The position numbers were made by a program, and so were the translations under genes. Under the pieces are notes generated by a model. The model saw only the letters and a list, made by a program, of their open reading frames with translations. It did not search any database and was not told the DNA's origin. A stretch of DNA of 64,000 nt from Hofstenia miamia (lineage: Eukaryota > Xenacoelomorpha > Acoela), in assembly GCA_004352715.1 (NCBI GenBank), contig SCFE01000103.1:1672522-1736521 (forward strand). Direction: 5' to 3'. Each line of letters begins with the position of its first letter. Positions within the stretch are counted from its first letter, which is position 1. This document shows positions 24,054-37,553 of the stretch, in pieces.

Positions 24054-27000
24054 CGCCCTCCTCAGCTTGTGTTATGGACAGCACTGGTTGCTCCCCATGT
24101 ACGAGAGTATCTGCCTTTCTAATTAATGATTCTGCCGCAGGGTCTTCCCATGTAATCGTCATGTACTCAGACTGCTTGGACATCTTTAGCACTGCTTCGC
24201 GTTTGGTGGTGACAGTGTTTGCATATTTTAGGAACCGAGTCTCTCTTATGTTCTCTGCTATAGGTGTCATCTCCCGAAGTTCATTCATTTTCCGTGAAAA
24301 GATTTCGAAGTATTTTTCGTACAAGTGAATGCCTTTTATTGCTATTAAGAGTGTCATTTGCACGTCGGCTTTGCATGTGTGAGCCACGTCTGCTCTCATT
24401 TGTGTATTCGGGTAGAAGAAAGTGAAGACCTTTCATAAACTGCGGGTGTTCACTACATCTTTATAGAAGAAGCTGATGTTATCCAATACCTCTTGTTCAG
24501 ATATTTTGTTGGGATCATTTTTTCCGATGTGCATCATGGTGACAATCTCCACTCTTTTCGTTACATCATAGTAGCGATACTTTTGTTCCCACATATCGGT
24601 CCACATGATGTCATTAACTCCCGAGAACAACATTACTGCTCAAGGCTGGCGTTTTTCTATTTCATCTCTTAATTCCTGGAGTTGGATGTGAATCGCTTTT
24701 CCCCTCATGTATAGCTGATCCGGGGTGATGGTCCCTTCTATATAGATGCATTCTTTGTTGTCATTATCTAGCAATATCTCTTTGTTTTCTTGTAGTCCTC
24801 TCGCTCTGTCATCTCTATTGCTTTACGTTGCGAGTTCACATATGATTTGTATTTGTGTAGAAATGATTTTGCTGGTTTCACTTCTTTCGGGAGTCGCCAT
24901 CTAGGCAGTACCATAGGTATCACAATCGTTTTAGGCGGCATACATAGTAAGATCTTCGTATCGATTAGTTGTTCCATTTCCTCATACATGCCCATTGCTG
25001 TTGCTAATCCGATGGTGGCGGGGTAGTTCATTCTTGCTTCTGGGATTGTCTCCCAAAATGATTGTGTGAGTCCCTGTTTGCTTAGTTTAATTCGTATGCG
25101 TTCCTGGATATTGATTCTAGAGGTGATGCATTCGACGTTGACCGCGATTTGATTGAATGGCTTCATTAGCTCTTCCAATTCTGTGTGTGTGAATGCTTCC
25201 GTAAACATTAATTTCATTGTTGCTACCATTTGCTGTTATCGTATCCTTTGGTAGTTTCTTTCTGCTATTTCTTTCTTTTCTTTTGTTACTTTTATCTCTA
25301 CCAGAAATTGCACATCGTCAGTGTCGATCCATTCGATCATACTGTCTTGACTCACCTCTCCCCATTTTTCAATATTTATCCTGTTGATCACCATTTGCGT
25401 TTTTGGAGATAGTAGCAATTGTGACGAGGTTAATAGTTGTTCCTCTTTCGTGATCTCTAGTTGTGTTTTAGTCACCATTTCACAAATTTCTACGGGCGTT
25501 GTTATTCCACCTTTCTTTAGCATTTCAGCTCTTTTTATTATTTTAGTGAATGTGCAATGTGGGCTGTTTCTGGTGAATGTGCATATCGTCTCATACTCTC
25601 ATCTGTTATTTGTTGCACATTCTTTTGTTTTATTGATTGTCATACATCCTCGGTGTTTATCAATTTGCGTTTGAGTATCTTTTTCGTGGTCAACCAGGAT
25701 TGAATTTGCAGCTGTTTCAGTTTTGTTTCCAATGTTGCACCCCACATGTATTTTCGCATGGGCTCTTCAAATATCTGTATTTCACTCAGGCATATTCCTG
25801 TGAGGTTCGCGAGTTCTACTATTGACATTCTTCCCATTGGTTGATGCTTTGTTATCAACCTGCCTATTAGTTTTTTCATTGTCTACAGTGGTTTCTCATG
25901 TTTATCTGGCGATTCGTCTTTTTCAACATGTCCTTTCAATATCCAATTTTTTGTCTGAGTGTTCATTGGTGATAGCGCGATTTCAAATTTTTTAGTCTTC
26001 ATGAGCTTTGTTCTTTGGCTCCTTGTTATGGGTAGTCTAAGATCCTTGTCTTCTGTGAGCAGTATCACTAACAGCCACGCGGATGTCCGGTATCTGATCT
26101 CTGGCGCATTCTTTTCTTCCAGAATAATTCTACGAAAATCCTTTTTTGTGTTGAGTTCATATGCTCGATTGATCTCTGCCAACACCATCTCCACTGTCTT
26201 GTGGTATTTACGTGCTGGTGCCTCTATTTTAATTTCGGGCCATGATTCATCTATCTTTTTCTGCAACTTCATGTTAGCCCATACGTTTTGAATCTCTTTT
26301 AAGTGTTCTTGGCGTTGTGTCATGCTGCACTTGATGAACAGTGTCATGGCTTTTTCTAATCCTTTGCTTCCCAGTAGCATTTCTACTGTTTTCATTTGTT
26401 TGAACAGATCTATCGCTATGCTGTGATCTATCATTATTCCATATATCTGTGCCCAGTAATCAATTTGTAAATCGAAGTGGATCAGTTCGGAGATTGTGAA
26501 TTCCTTCTTCTCCCATGGGAAGAAGCCTTCTGTCCGTAGTACCAAATCCTTTAGATATTGAGGTAGTTCTTCCAGGTTTTCTCTCATCACTATAATGACT
26601 ATTCTTGTTTGTTGTACTCTCGCCATCCTTACTGTTTGGTCGATCTGTTTTTGTAGGTTCTTATTGTATTCCTTTTCTCTTAGCACGTGTATTATCGTTA
26701 AGTTTTCTTCATCTAAATTTATCTCCGGGATTTTTGCTATCTGTTCCTTATATGCCATAAGTGCTTGCGCCGTTTCCAATGTGAAATCTTCATTAAACGT
26801 CATGTGAATTGTGCTTCTCATGTATGGCCTATCGATTGTTTCATTTAATTCTCGTGGGTAGCTGATTAATACGTTAACTTTTGGCCGATTGTCTGCATCT
26901 AGTAGAATTGGCAAGATGCTCCCTTCCATTTTGGCAGTTTTCCTAATTAATGTTTTCATTTCTGGAGATAATTTTTCAAATGCATTGTGCCGCATTTTTG

Positions 27001-27395
27001 TGGTTGCCATGAAATAGGGGTGCAATGTTTCCCCGTCAATTTTAGACATTTGCTTTTCTCTCTCTCTAGATCTTACAGTATGCTCTGATGTAGTTTTTGA
27101 GGAGGCGTCTAATTGCCTCAACCGTAACAGTAATCTGCTGGTGCTCGGTTCACAGTCCATGGGCTGTGAACCTGTGCTGCTGGTGTCAACTGAGTTGCCC
27201 TTGAATCGGCTATCAGTTGCAACTCGTGATACTTGACCAGCCATGGTTCCGGTGGAGATACCTTCAGCCTTGAATCGCTTCCGGATCTCCATGGTTCTCC
27301 CACCACTCACACCTTCCCCTGGAACTCCAGTTGTTTCAATGCCCTCAAATCAACGTAGTGATCCCCCGGAAGGAAAGTTAAGCTGTGAAGAGGCA
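24049..27395 (-). pseudogene. ORF3 of copy E (damaged)
   Basis: Close relative of the intact ORF3 in copy B, collinear at an offset of 18,071 bp. 25883-27310 is open for 475 codons and covers the N-terminal half, including an upstream Met (MSGGRTMEIRKRFKAEG) that copy B lost to a CGA-to-TGA change. The remaining pieces (25640-25879, 25236-25523, 24768-25229, 24433-24633, 24049-24399) are separated by single-base indels and stops. No signal peptide or membrane segment is seen; the protein is rich in Lys, Glu and Ile. Function unknown. Confidence 0.8.
24054..24063 (-). promoter_or_regulatory. Polypurine tract of copy E
   Basis: GAGGAGGGCG on the minus strand abuts the LTR start. The same ten bases precede the LTRs at 32338, 36930, 42124 and 50400. 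They also encode the last ORF3 residues (EEG), and the TAG stop is formed inside the LTR. Confidence 0.75.
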
Positions 27396-30300
27396 GATTG
27401 TCCTTTTGTATCTCTGCCCTTGAATCAGCCTTGAGTACTACTTGGACGCCTCTTTACTCTACGTCGTCTATTGACCATCTCGTTGTTCTCGTCCCTTCTG
27501 CCCTCGAATCGACATCCAGTTTGAGAACTTCTGCACACTTGCCTCCTCGTGTTTGTGGTCGGGATTCCCTAGGTTGGTTGATTCTGCTTCACTCACTTCT
27601 TGAGTGGCTGATGCATCCTTCTCTAGTTTCCTAAATGCAGTTATTATATCTATATCCCATATTTCAGGGTTATATATAGTTTTATTTCTTGCAGCCCTCT
27701 GGGGTTGCACTCTCCTTTCCAATTGCTCGTTTCCAATGTCTGCTGTGAATTCTTCCTCAAATTCCTCCTCTGGCAGGCTATCTAAATCACACATGTTGTA
27801 CATAACCTCTTTGCCGTTTATTCAGCTTAATTTAAACTCAGCACTTCCATCTATCTTCGTTTCTTCAATGTCTACCGTTGCTCTTTTTAAATTTTGGAAG
27901 TGCAGTAGTCTGCTGTTATCTAACATGTACTCATTATTCGGCAATTCTTGTGTTATTGTATGTGGTCCAGACCAAACCGTTTTTAGTTTACGAACCTGAT
28001 TTGTGTCTGTTAGTTTCATTGGTGCAAATGCGTAGACCTTATCGCCTACTTTGTGCGTGTGCCCGTAAATTTTTTTATTATAGTTTCGCTGTTGTCTCAC
28101 TGCCGATTTCTTCGTGTTGTGGCATATTGTTTCATGAATTGCTGAAATCTGTTTGTGTAATTGATTTACATATTCGTTGTTTAGAGTTTTGCTGTAGTCA
28201 GTATATTGCATTGATAGTGGTGTGGCTGCCTCTTGGCCAAACATTGCCTTAAATGGGGTGATTCCTGTTGTTGAGTGTACTGACGTATTGTAGAAATATT
28301 CTATCATCTCGATCACCTTTCTCCATTTATTTCCACAGATCCTTGTTGTTACTCTTATTAATTTTATCAGAGTTCTGTTTAATCTCTCTACTGCACCGTT
28401 CGCCTGCGGGTGGTATGCTGTAGTTCTTTTGCTCACTATCTCTAGCATTTTAGCCATTTCCTGGAATAGACCGCTCTCAAATTGTGGTCCTTTATCTGAT
28501 ATGATCGTTTCCATTGGCCCGAATCGCAGTATCCATTCTTTCATTACTATTTCTGCTGTGGTCTCCGCGGTTGTGTTCTTCATTGGGATCATCCTCACAT
28601 ACTTCGTAAAGTTGTCCACCATCACTAATAGGAATTGATACCCCTTGTTATCTTTCGATAGTTGTTCTAAATCAATGTGGAGTATTTCATTCGGCTGTGT
28701 GCCGATTATCTTTTCTAGTGGTGCTCTCTGTGTTGGGAACCGTTGACTGTTGTGCAGCAAACATGTAGTGCATTTGTTAATGATGTTTTCAATCACCTTT
28801 CTTTCTGCCGTTGTTATAAATCGCCCATTGAATGTTTTCTCTGTTTGAATTTTTCCTAGGTGGCCTTTTTCATGTATCCGCCATATCAGATCCCTTTTGA
28901 AGTACTCTGGTATTGCGATCCGATTGTTTTGACCTTCGATGTACAATAACCCCTTTCGGTTTGTTTTCCATTTGTAATGTTCAAAGTAGCTTGCTGTTAG
29001 TTTCAACAGTGTCACTTGCGGTTCTTTCAGTTTTCTTATTATTTCGTTGAGGATCACATCGTCTTGCTGTTTGTCTATTATCTCTTTTTCGGAGATCTCT
29101 TCCTTTATTATGATCAGAAGTACTGTTTGCCCTTTCTTATCTACATTGATCTCTGGTAGCTCATCGTATTGGTTATGTGGTAGGAACTGGAATTGTTGTT
29201 TCTCTCCATCTGTCTTTTCTGCGTCTCTTTGGTACTCTGGCAACAACGTCCAAAAGTCTGCGTTGCTATGTAAGGTGCCCTTTCAATGTTCTATCGTGAA
29301 TGTGAATTCATTGAGGTACTCTATCCATCGGGATACGATGCCTGATTTATCTCCCGAGAACTTTTTTAGCCATGCAAGGCCGCTGTTGTCAGTGCGTACT
29401 CGGAATTCTTTTCCGATTAGAAAATGTCTGAACTTCCTGATACTCTCAACTAGGGCTAACATTTCTACTTTGGTGGATCCGTAGTTCTCTTCACTTGCCC
29501 TTAGTTTATGGCTAAAGAATTGTATTGGTACCTCTTTTCCGTTTTTCATCTGTCCTAGCATTGCCCCTATGGTGACCTTACTTGCATCACAGTCTAATAT
29601 AAACTGCTCGTTGTAATCCAGTGTATTAAGTGATGGCAGTTTCGCTAGTTCCTCCTTAATGTTATCCAGTTCCTCCTGTTCTTGACATGTCCATACAAAT
29701 GGTACTGACTTTCTCATGAGTTTTGTCATTTTTGCGGTTTTCCCTGTGATGTTGGGGATGAATGTGCCATAATAGTTAAAGAAACCCAATATCCTTTGGA
29801 TATCCTTCTTATTATTTGGTTTCTCTATTTTCCATATCATCTCTCTTGCATTGTCTTTCATTGATATTCTGCCTTTTTCTATCACTCTTCCTAAGAAGAT
29901 GATTTTTTCCTTTAGAATTTTGCATTTGTTGCCATTTATTCGAAGTCCGGCTTTTCCTAGAATTGTCAATGTTCTGTCCAATTTCTCTATATGCTCTTGT
30001 ATTGTATCACTTGTTATGATTATGTCGTGTATGTATGCATTGATACCATCCTCCATTCTATGCTTTTTGTTTTTCAGAAATTTTTTATATATCTTGGAAA
30101 TGTCGCCAGCACATTGCATAGCCTGAAAGCCATGTAGATCCACTCATACAACCTGTATGGTGTATGAATGCTGTCTTCTCGATATCATCTTCCTCCATCC
30201 ACGCTTGCCAATATGCCTTGCACAAATCTAATGTTGTAAAGTATTTGTGCTTGCTTGCTTCATATAACATGTCCTCTATCCTTGGCAGAGGGTAGGAATC

Positions 30301-30603
30301 TTTCTTTGCCACTTCATTCAGCTTTTGAAAATCTATACATAGCTGGTATTTTTCTCCCTGCTTCACAAACACTGTTGATGCTGCATAGGGACTCTCACTT
30401 GGTCGTATGATTTTATTATCTATCAATTCTTCAAGTATTCGATTGTATTCATCTTTCATTTGTTCAGGGCACTCTTCTACAGGGGGGTTTTATTGGCTTG
30501 TCTGTAGTTGTTACTATCTTGTGTTTCTCCGCTATTGCCTGCCCCACACTTATTTCTCTGTAATTGAATATTTGCCTATGTTTTCTTAGCGTCTCTCTTA
30601 ATA
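27396..30603 (-). pseudogene. pol: RT, RNase H and integrase of copy E
   Basis: Ty3/Gypsy pol. RT is at 29850-30459 with PLPRIEDMLYE and TLDLCKAYWQ; the active-site box reads YIHD instead of YIDD, so the polymerase would be inactive. RNase H (about 29300-29640) has LDCDASKVTIGAMLG and RTDNSGLAWL. Integrase (27822-28900) has a CTTC zinc pair, Asp in HIDLEQLS, Asp in SDKGPQFES, Glu in NGAVERLNRT and a GPHTIT tail. At least two single-base indels near 30075-30175 and stops near 29285 and 27822 break it. The frame ends at 27468, overlapping the start of the ORF3 frame. Confidence 0.85.
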
Positions 30604-31184
30604 GTTGCATCTCCTCTTCATTCAGGTGCTGGTAGTTCTCATTCTCGATGTCTGGGATCTTGTATTCGTCATCAGTTGCTTTTGTCCCAATGCCCTTGAA
30701 TCAGCCCCTGGGAGTATTCGTGACTAGGATGGTGTTCGTCTACTCGCCCTTGCGTCAGCAATGTGGAGTACTTTGCACTTCCACTTGTAAGTCCTCGAAT
30801 CAACTGTACAAGTTGTTGGCTCCATCTTCGTCCTCCAATGCTTTCCAAATCAATCTAATGTTTGATTTCACGTATTTTCCAAATATCCTGATGTGTGATT
30901 TCTTTAAGTTTACATTCCGATTTGTTGGGTTGAGAATTAGAATTTTACCCTTTCCACTTTTTACTGCACATATACTTGACGGCATTGACACCCTTTTTGT
31001 GTTTATTCCTTTATTCTCATAGATCATTACATCAGCTGTGATTGCTTCCTCTGTTAAGATCTCGTACATTTTCCATTGATGTGGCTGCAAATGTATGTCT
31101 TCCTGCAATTTGAACGTGATTGTTTGTCTCTGCTCTGTTCTTCTTCGATCTCGATCTCTTCCTCTTTGACTTTGATGGTTCTAT
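30604..31184 (-). pseudogene. pol: Protease-RT linker of copy E, cut by an LTR
   Basis: Contains the conserved DIHLQPHQWKMYEI and NKGINTKRVSMPSS segments downstream of the protease, and RFKG-type DNA motifs near 30697, 30750 and 30795. It stops at 31184 where an LTR end follows directly, in the middle of a reading frame that in copy A continues upstream (NRTIKLREEE). The gag-protease part of this copy is therefore missing here, as expected if another element inserted at this point. From 30604 on, the sequence is identical to 48666 onward. Confidence 0.7.
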
Positions 31185-32338
31185 TGTAACATCCTCCACC
31201 TGGCCTATTTGCACCGTGTATTATAGTGTATTATAGTAAATTGCGGGTGAGGATTTACTAAGTTATTGAATCGCCAAACTTTTCCTTTTTAGTTAACTAG
31301 TTAAGTTAATTGAATAATGATCATCACTGTTTAGGTGACGGAGATGTGTGACGTTTCCTCTTCAGTTCTTCTGTGGGCTACTGCCCAAAGCCAATCTCCA
31401 CAACACAGTTCCCCTCCTTCATGAACAATGACTGAATCCACTGCACCATCTCAGCTCAACTTGAAATAATTATGTGTACCTTACTTTAGCTCAGTATGTG
31501 CACTCAATTCAAGTTGTAACTGACTTAAACTCAATTTTGTAAAGTGTTTGTTGATTTGATTAAGTAAAGCAACCGGGCATTGATACTAACTGCATTGAAA
31601 TAGTATTAAGGTAGCCATTACTGTAAAATTATTGGCTTTGTAATTTAATTAATAAGACTGCAGTTTCCTATACTTACATTTAATAACAATACATGTAAAG
31701 TCATTTATTCGGTCGATTATAGTCAAGTCTCCTACTATTAAGAATATGTATATTCCTAGGTCTCGACTATCCAATTGTTTCAAGCATTGATTATTTCGTA
31801 CATGTAGAGATCGATAGTCAGACTAGGCAAAAATCGAAAAAATCCTAACCGTAACATAAGTGCTGTTTTGTGACTGGCACAAAGACCTTTCGAATCAATT
31901 CTGTGATGGGATCCAGCCACTACTCGACACAACTTGCCTAGCTGAACATTTTATTAAATAATCAAACCAGATAAATGTAGAATGAATATAAAATAAACTC
32001 TGAAGAATTTATTGTTCATCAAATTTCTAATTAAATTCAAAGCTATTTATTTAAAAATTCTAAAGTACCTGCTGATTTTGAATTTCAAATAATTCTTCTG
32101 CCAATATGGCTGTTCATACGTAAGCATAATTTCGCTCATTGCAATTTGTCAAATGTTACTTGATTGGCTAACAAGTTTCTCTTAATTTGAGCAATATTGT
32201 AGCTTAGTTGCATCTTACAAAATGAATAGAATAATTAACTAAATTTTACAATCATATTTTTGATTATATTTAATCACTATAATCATTTGATGTTAATCCT
32301 TTGTTTGTTGCAGCTATTATTTTTGGGATGATGCTACA
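31185..32338 (-). mobile_element. 3' LTR of copy F
   Basis: 1,154 bp, plus strand TGTAACATCC...GATGCTACA. In element sense it follows the ORF3 and purine tract of copy F (to the right) and ends inside pol of copy E (to the left). No primer site follows its end, so it is not the 5' LTR of copy E. The left flank CTAT (31181-31184) would be the target duplication if F inserted into E. Identical to 49247-50400. Confidence 0.8.
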
Positions 32339-35300
32339 CGCCCTCCTCAGCTTGTGTTATGGACAGCACTGGTAGCTCCCCATGTACGAGAGTATCTGCC
32401 TTTTTAACTAATGACTCCGCCGCAGGGTCTTCCCATGTAATTGTAGCGTACTCGGACTGCTTGGACATCTTTAGCACTGCTTCGCGTTTGGTGGTGACAG
32501 TGTTTGCATATTTTAGGAATCGAGTCTCTCTTATGTTCTCTGCTATAGGTGTCATCTCACAAAGTTCATTCATTTTCCGTGAAAAGATTTCATAGTATTT
32601 TTCGTACAAGCGAATGCCTTTCATTGCTATTAAGAGTGTCATTTGTGCGTCGGCTTTGCATGTGTGAGCCAGGTCTGCTCTCATTTGTGTATTTGGGTCG
32701 TAAACTGCAGGTGTTCGCTACATCTTTATAGAAGAAGCTGATGTTATCCAATACCTCTTGTTCCGATATCTCGCCAGGATCATTTTTTCCAATGCGCATC
32801 ATGGTGACAATCTCCACTCTTTTCGTTACATCATAGTAGCGATTCTTTTGTTCCCACATATCGGTCCACATGATGTCATTAACTCCCAAGAACAACATTA
32901 CTGCTCGCAGCTGACGTTTTTCTATTTCATCTCTTAATTCTTGGAGTTGAATGTGAATTGCTCTTCCCCTCATGTATAGCTGATCTGGGGTGATGGTTCC
33001 CTCTATGTAGATGCGTTCTTTGTTGTCATTATCTAGCAATATCTTCTTTGTTTTCTTGTAGTCCTCTCGCTCTGTCATCTCTATCACTTTATGTTGCGTG
33101 TTCACATATGATTTGTATTCATGTAGAAATGATATTGCCGGTTTCACCTCTTTCGGGAGTCGCCATCTAGGCAGTACCATAGGTATCGCAATCGTTTTAG
33201 GCGGCGTACATAGTAAGATCTTCATATTGATTAGTCATTCCATTTCCTCATACGTGCCCATTGTATTAGATGCTGTTGCTAATCCGATGGTGGCGGGGTA
33301 ATTCATTCTTGCTTCTGGGATTGTCTCCCAAAATGATTGTGTGAGTCCCCGTTTGCTTAATTTAATTCGTATGTGTTCCTGGATATCGATTCTAGAGGTG
33401 ATGCATTCGACGTCGACCCCGATCTGATTGAATGGCTTCATTAGCTCTTCCAATTCTGTGCGCATGAATGCTTCCGTAAACATTAATTTCATTGTTGCTA
33501 CCATTTGCTGTTCTCGTATCCTTTGGTAGTTTCTTTCTGCTATTTTTTTTCTTTTCTTTTGTTACTTTTATCTCTACCAGAAATCGCTCATCATCAATGT
33601 CAATCCATTCGATCATACTGTCTTGACTCACATCTCCCCATTTTTCAATGTTTATCCTGTCGATCACTGTTTGTGTTTTCAGAGATTGTGACGAGGTTAA
33701 TAGTTGTTCCTCTTTTGTTATCTCTAGTTGTGATTTCGTCACCATTTCACAAATTTCTACGGGCGTTGTTATTCCACCTTTCTTTAGCATTTCAGCTCTT
33801 TTTATTATTTTAGTGAATGTGCGCAGGCTGTTTCTGATGTATCATCTCATACTCTCATCTGTTACCTGTTGCACATTCTTTTGTTTTATTGATTGTCATA
33901 CATCCTCGGTATTTATCAATTTGCGTTTAATTATCTTTTTCATGGTCAACCAAGGTTGCTTTGCAGCTGTTTCAGTTTTGTCTCCGATGTTGCACCCCAC
34001 ATGTATTTTCGCATGGGCTCTTCAAATATCTGTATTTCACTCAGGCATATTCCTGTGAGGTTCGCAAGTTCTACTATTGACATTCTTCCCATTGGGTGAT
34101 AACGTGATTTCGAACTTTTTAGCCTTCGTGAGCTTTATTCTTTGGCTCCTTGTTATGGGCTGTCTGAGATCCTTATCTTTTGTTAGCAATATTGCTAAAA
34201 GCCACACGGATGTCCGGTATCTGATCTCTAGTGCATTCTTCTCCTCCAAAATAAGTTTATGAAAATCCTTCTTTGTGTTAAGTTCGTATGCTCGATTGAT
34301 CTCTGCCAATACCATCTCCACTGTCTTGTGGTATTTACGTGCTGGTGCCTCTATTTTAATTTCAGGCCATGATTCATCTATCTTCTTTTGCAACTTCATG
34401 TTAGCCCATACGTTTTGAATCTCTTTTAGGTGTTCTTGGCGTTGTGTCATGCTGCACTTGATGAACAGTGTCATGGCTTTTTCTAATCCTTTGCTTCCCA
34501 GTAGCATTTCTACTGTTTTCATTTGTTTGAACAGGTCTATTGCTATGCTATGGTCTATCATGATTCCACATATCTGCGCCCAGTAATCAATTTGTAAATT
34601 GAAATGGATCAGCTTGGAGATTGTGAATTCTTTCTTCTCCCATGGGAAGAAGCCTTCTGTCCGTAGTACCATATCTTTTAGATATTTCGGTAATTCCTCC
34701 AAGTTTTCTCTCATTACTATAATAACTATTCTTATCTGTTGTACTCTCGCAATCCATACTGTTTGGTCGATCTGTTTTTGTAAATGTTTGTTGTATTCTT
34801 TTTCTCTTAACACATGTATGATTGTTAAGTTTTCTTCGTCTGTGCTTCTCATGTATGGGCTATCAATTGTTTCATTTAGTTCTTGTGGGTAGCTGATTAA
34901 TAAGTTAACTTTTGGCTGATTGTCTGCATCTAATAGAATTGGCAGGATGCTTCCTTCCATTTTGGCAGTTTTCCTGATTAAAGTTTTTGTTTCTGGAGAC
35001 AATTTCTCGAACGCATTGTGCCGCATTTTTGTGGTTGCCATGAAATAGGGGTGCAACCTTTCCCCGTCGATTTTAGACATTTGCTTTTCTCTCTCTCTAG
35101 ATCTTACTGTACGCTCTGATGTTGTTTCTGAGGAGGCGTCTAATTGCCTCATCCCTAAAGGTAGTCTGCTGGTGCTTGGTTCACAGTACATAGGCTGTGA
35201 ACTTGTTCCACTGGTGTCAACTTATTTGCCCTTGAATCGGCTATAGGTTACGACCACCTGTACTTGACCAGCCGTGGTTCTGGTGGAGATACCTTCAGGC

Positions 35301-35345
35301 TTGAATCACTTCCACCACTCACACCTTCCCCTGGAACTCTGGTTT
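32334..35345 (-). pseudogene. ORF3 of copy F
   Basis: B-type ORF3 with damage. 34037-35191 is open over the N-terminal half but lacks about 35 residues (YMRST joins directly to DEENLT near 34840), where the second copy (52914) has one N. After KFEITLSP it jumps to a region about 110 bp downstream at a TCACC/CAATG microhomology near 34100, shifting the frame. C-terminal pieces are at 33392-33790, 33235-33504, 32590-33225 and 32334-32684. It runs to the N gap at 35346. Confidence 0.75.
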
Positions 35346-36345
35346 NNNNNNNNNNNNNNNNNNNNNNNNNNNNNNNNNNNNNNNNNNNNNNNNNNNNNNN
35401 NNNNNNNNNNNNNNNNNNNNNNNNNNNNNNNNNNNNNNNNNNNNNNNNNNNNNNNNNNNNNNNNNNNNNNNNNNNNNNNNNNNNNNNNNNNNNNNNNNNN
35501 NNNNNNNNNNNNNNNNNNNNNNNNNNNNNNNNNNNNNNNNNNNNNNNNNNNNNNNNNNNNNNNNNNNNNNNNNNNNNNNNNNNNNNNNNNNNNNNNNNNN
35601 NNNNNNNNNNNNNNNNNNNNNNNNNNNNNNNNNNNNNNNNNNNNNNNNNNNNNNNNNNNNNNNNNNNNNNNNNNNNNNNNNNNNNNNNNNNNNNNNNNNN
35701 NNNNNNNNNNNNNNNNNNNNNNNNNNNNNNNNNNNNNNNNNNNNNNNNNNNNNNNNNNNNNNNNNNNNNNNNNNNNNNNNNNNNNNNNNNNNNNNNNNNN
35801 NNNNNNNNNNNNNNNNNNNNNNNNNNNNNNNNNNNNNNNNNNNNNNNNNNNNNNNNNNNNNNNNNNNNNNNNNNNNNNNNNNNNNNNNNNNNNNNNNNNN
35901 NNNNNNNNNNNNNNNNNNNNNNNNNNNNNNNNNNNNNNNNNNNNNNNNNNNNNNNNNNNNNNNNNNNNNNNNNNNNNNNNNNNNNNNNNNNNNNNNNNNN
36001 NNNNNNNNNNNNNNNNNNNNNNNNNNNNNNNNNNNNNNNNNNNNNNNNNNNNNNNNNNNNNNNNNNNNNNNNNNNNNNNNNNNNNNNNNNNNNNNNNNNN
36101 NNNNNNNNNNNNNNNNNNNNNNNNNNNNNNNNNNNNNNNNNNNNNNNNNNNNNNNNNNNNNNNNNNNNNNNNNNNNNNNNNNNNNNNNNNNNNNNNNNNN
36201 NNNNNNNNNNNNNNNNNNNNNNNNNNNNNNNNNNNNNNNNNNNNNNNNNNNNNNNNNNNNNNNNNNNNNNNNNNNNNNNNNNNNNNNNNNNNNNNNNNNN
36301 NNNNNNNNNNNNNNNNNNNNNNNNNNNNNNNNNNNNNNNNNNNNN
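35346..36345. other. Assembly gap, 1,000 N
   Basis: Exactly 1,000 N. The sequence just before it (ending GGAACTCTGGTTT) is the same as just before the gap at 53470. Confidence 0.98.
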
Positions 36346-36930
36346 TATTAAGAATAGATATATCTGCTTAGGTTTTGACTATCCAGTCGTTTCAGGCTTT
36401 CATTATTTCATACATGTATAGATCGATAGTCAGACTAAGCAAGAATCGAAAATCTCCTAACTGTAACATAAGTGTGGTTTCGTGACTGGCACAAGGACCC
36501 TCCGAATTGATCCCGTGATGGAATCCAGCCACTACTCGACACAACTTGCTTAGCTGAACATGTTATTAAATAATCAAACCAGATAATGAAGAAATGTAAA
36601 TAAAATAAACTCCGAAGAATTTATTGTTCATCAATTTTTTAATCAAATCCAAAGCTATTTATTTAAAATCTTAGAAGTACCTGACGATTTGAATTTCAAA
36701 TGATTTATCTGCCAATATGGCTGTTCATTCGTAAGCATTATTTTGCTCTTTTCACTTTGTCAAATTTTTATTTAATCAGCTAACCTATTTTCCTTAATTT
36801 GCACAATATTGTGGCTTAGTTGCATCTTACGAAAATGAATAGAATTATTAACTAATTTTTAAAATTAATTTTAATTACTATAATCGTTTGACATTATTCC
36901 TGCAGCTATTTGTTTTGGGATGATGCTACA
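36346..36930 (-). mobile_element. Partial 3' LTR of the gag-only derivative
   Basis: The right half of a TGTAAC...GATGCTACA LTR (plus-strand view), starting in the gap. It contains the conserved CAGTCGTTTCAGGC, CCAGCCACTACTCGACAC and GATGATGCTACA segments and is followed by the purine-tract complement at 36931-36940. Confidence 0.85.
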
Positions 36931-37553
36931 CGCCCTCCTCTTTTAGTTGTTCTAGCTCTCCCGCTTGTAAGTTGTTATCTTCAATTAGTTGTCTATTTGT
37001 CCTTTCTAATTCCTGATTTTTTTCTTGCCATCGCTGGTTTTCTTCTAGAAACCTTTTGTTAGATTCCGACAATTGATGAGTCAAGATTTTGATTTCATTT
37101 TGAAATAGCTGATTTTGTTCTTCTAATCGCATTTCCATGTTTACTCTGATTTTGCTCAGTATCAATTCATTTTGGCGTTCCATTTCTTTGACCTTTTTGG
37201 TCAGTTGTTCTACTTGCTGCTTTAAAGTTTCCTCATTTTCTTGGCTCTTTCTTAGCAACATCATTATGTCTAGTGGATTTGTATCTGTGGGGTTCGTCTC
37301 TGGGGGTGAACTTAAAGATTGTAGTTCGGTATCTGTGGAGTCTGTCACTAAATTTTCACCAAAGTATGGCAATGATCAAATAGTTCTGGGGGTGACTGCT
37401 TTTGTAGCAGTTTTCTTTGCGCTTCCTTTTCTGGTTTTTGTCATTTTTCTTCTGGCTTGTAGTGGCTTTCTCATCTCCAGGTTGCAATTCCAGGATCTCT
37501 GTGAAGTGCATTTGTTTGGTTCAGGGTATCCCTCTGCCTCTTGTTAGTAGTTG
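36931..37553 (-). pseudogene. gag: Gag-only internal region of a deleted element
   Basis: On the minus strand: a leader remnant (37553-37445), then gag from ATG 37444 (MTKTRKGSAKK, as in copy A), one TGA stop, and an Arg/Glu/Gln-rich coiled coil (36926-37372). The coding sequence runs straight into the purine tract and LTR, giving EQLKEEGV-stop. Everything from mid-gag through pol and nearly all ORF3 is deleted. The frame is kept, so the coiled coil is joined to the last ORF3 codons and their LTR stop. The 5' end lies in the gap at 37554. Confidence 0.75.

Noticed and set aside
31185-32338. This LTR as the 5' LTR of copy E
   Set aside because: No primer site follows it; it ends inside a conserved pol segment, so it fits the 3' LTR of a nested element better.
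30604-34838. A real recent 4.2-kb tandem gene conversion as the only explanation
   Set aside because: Both copies end at the same base next to artificial gaps, so an assembly or haplotype artefact is at least as likely; kept as an open finding.
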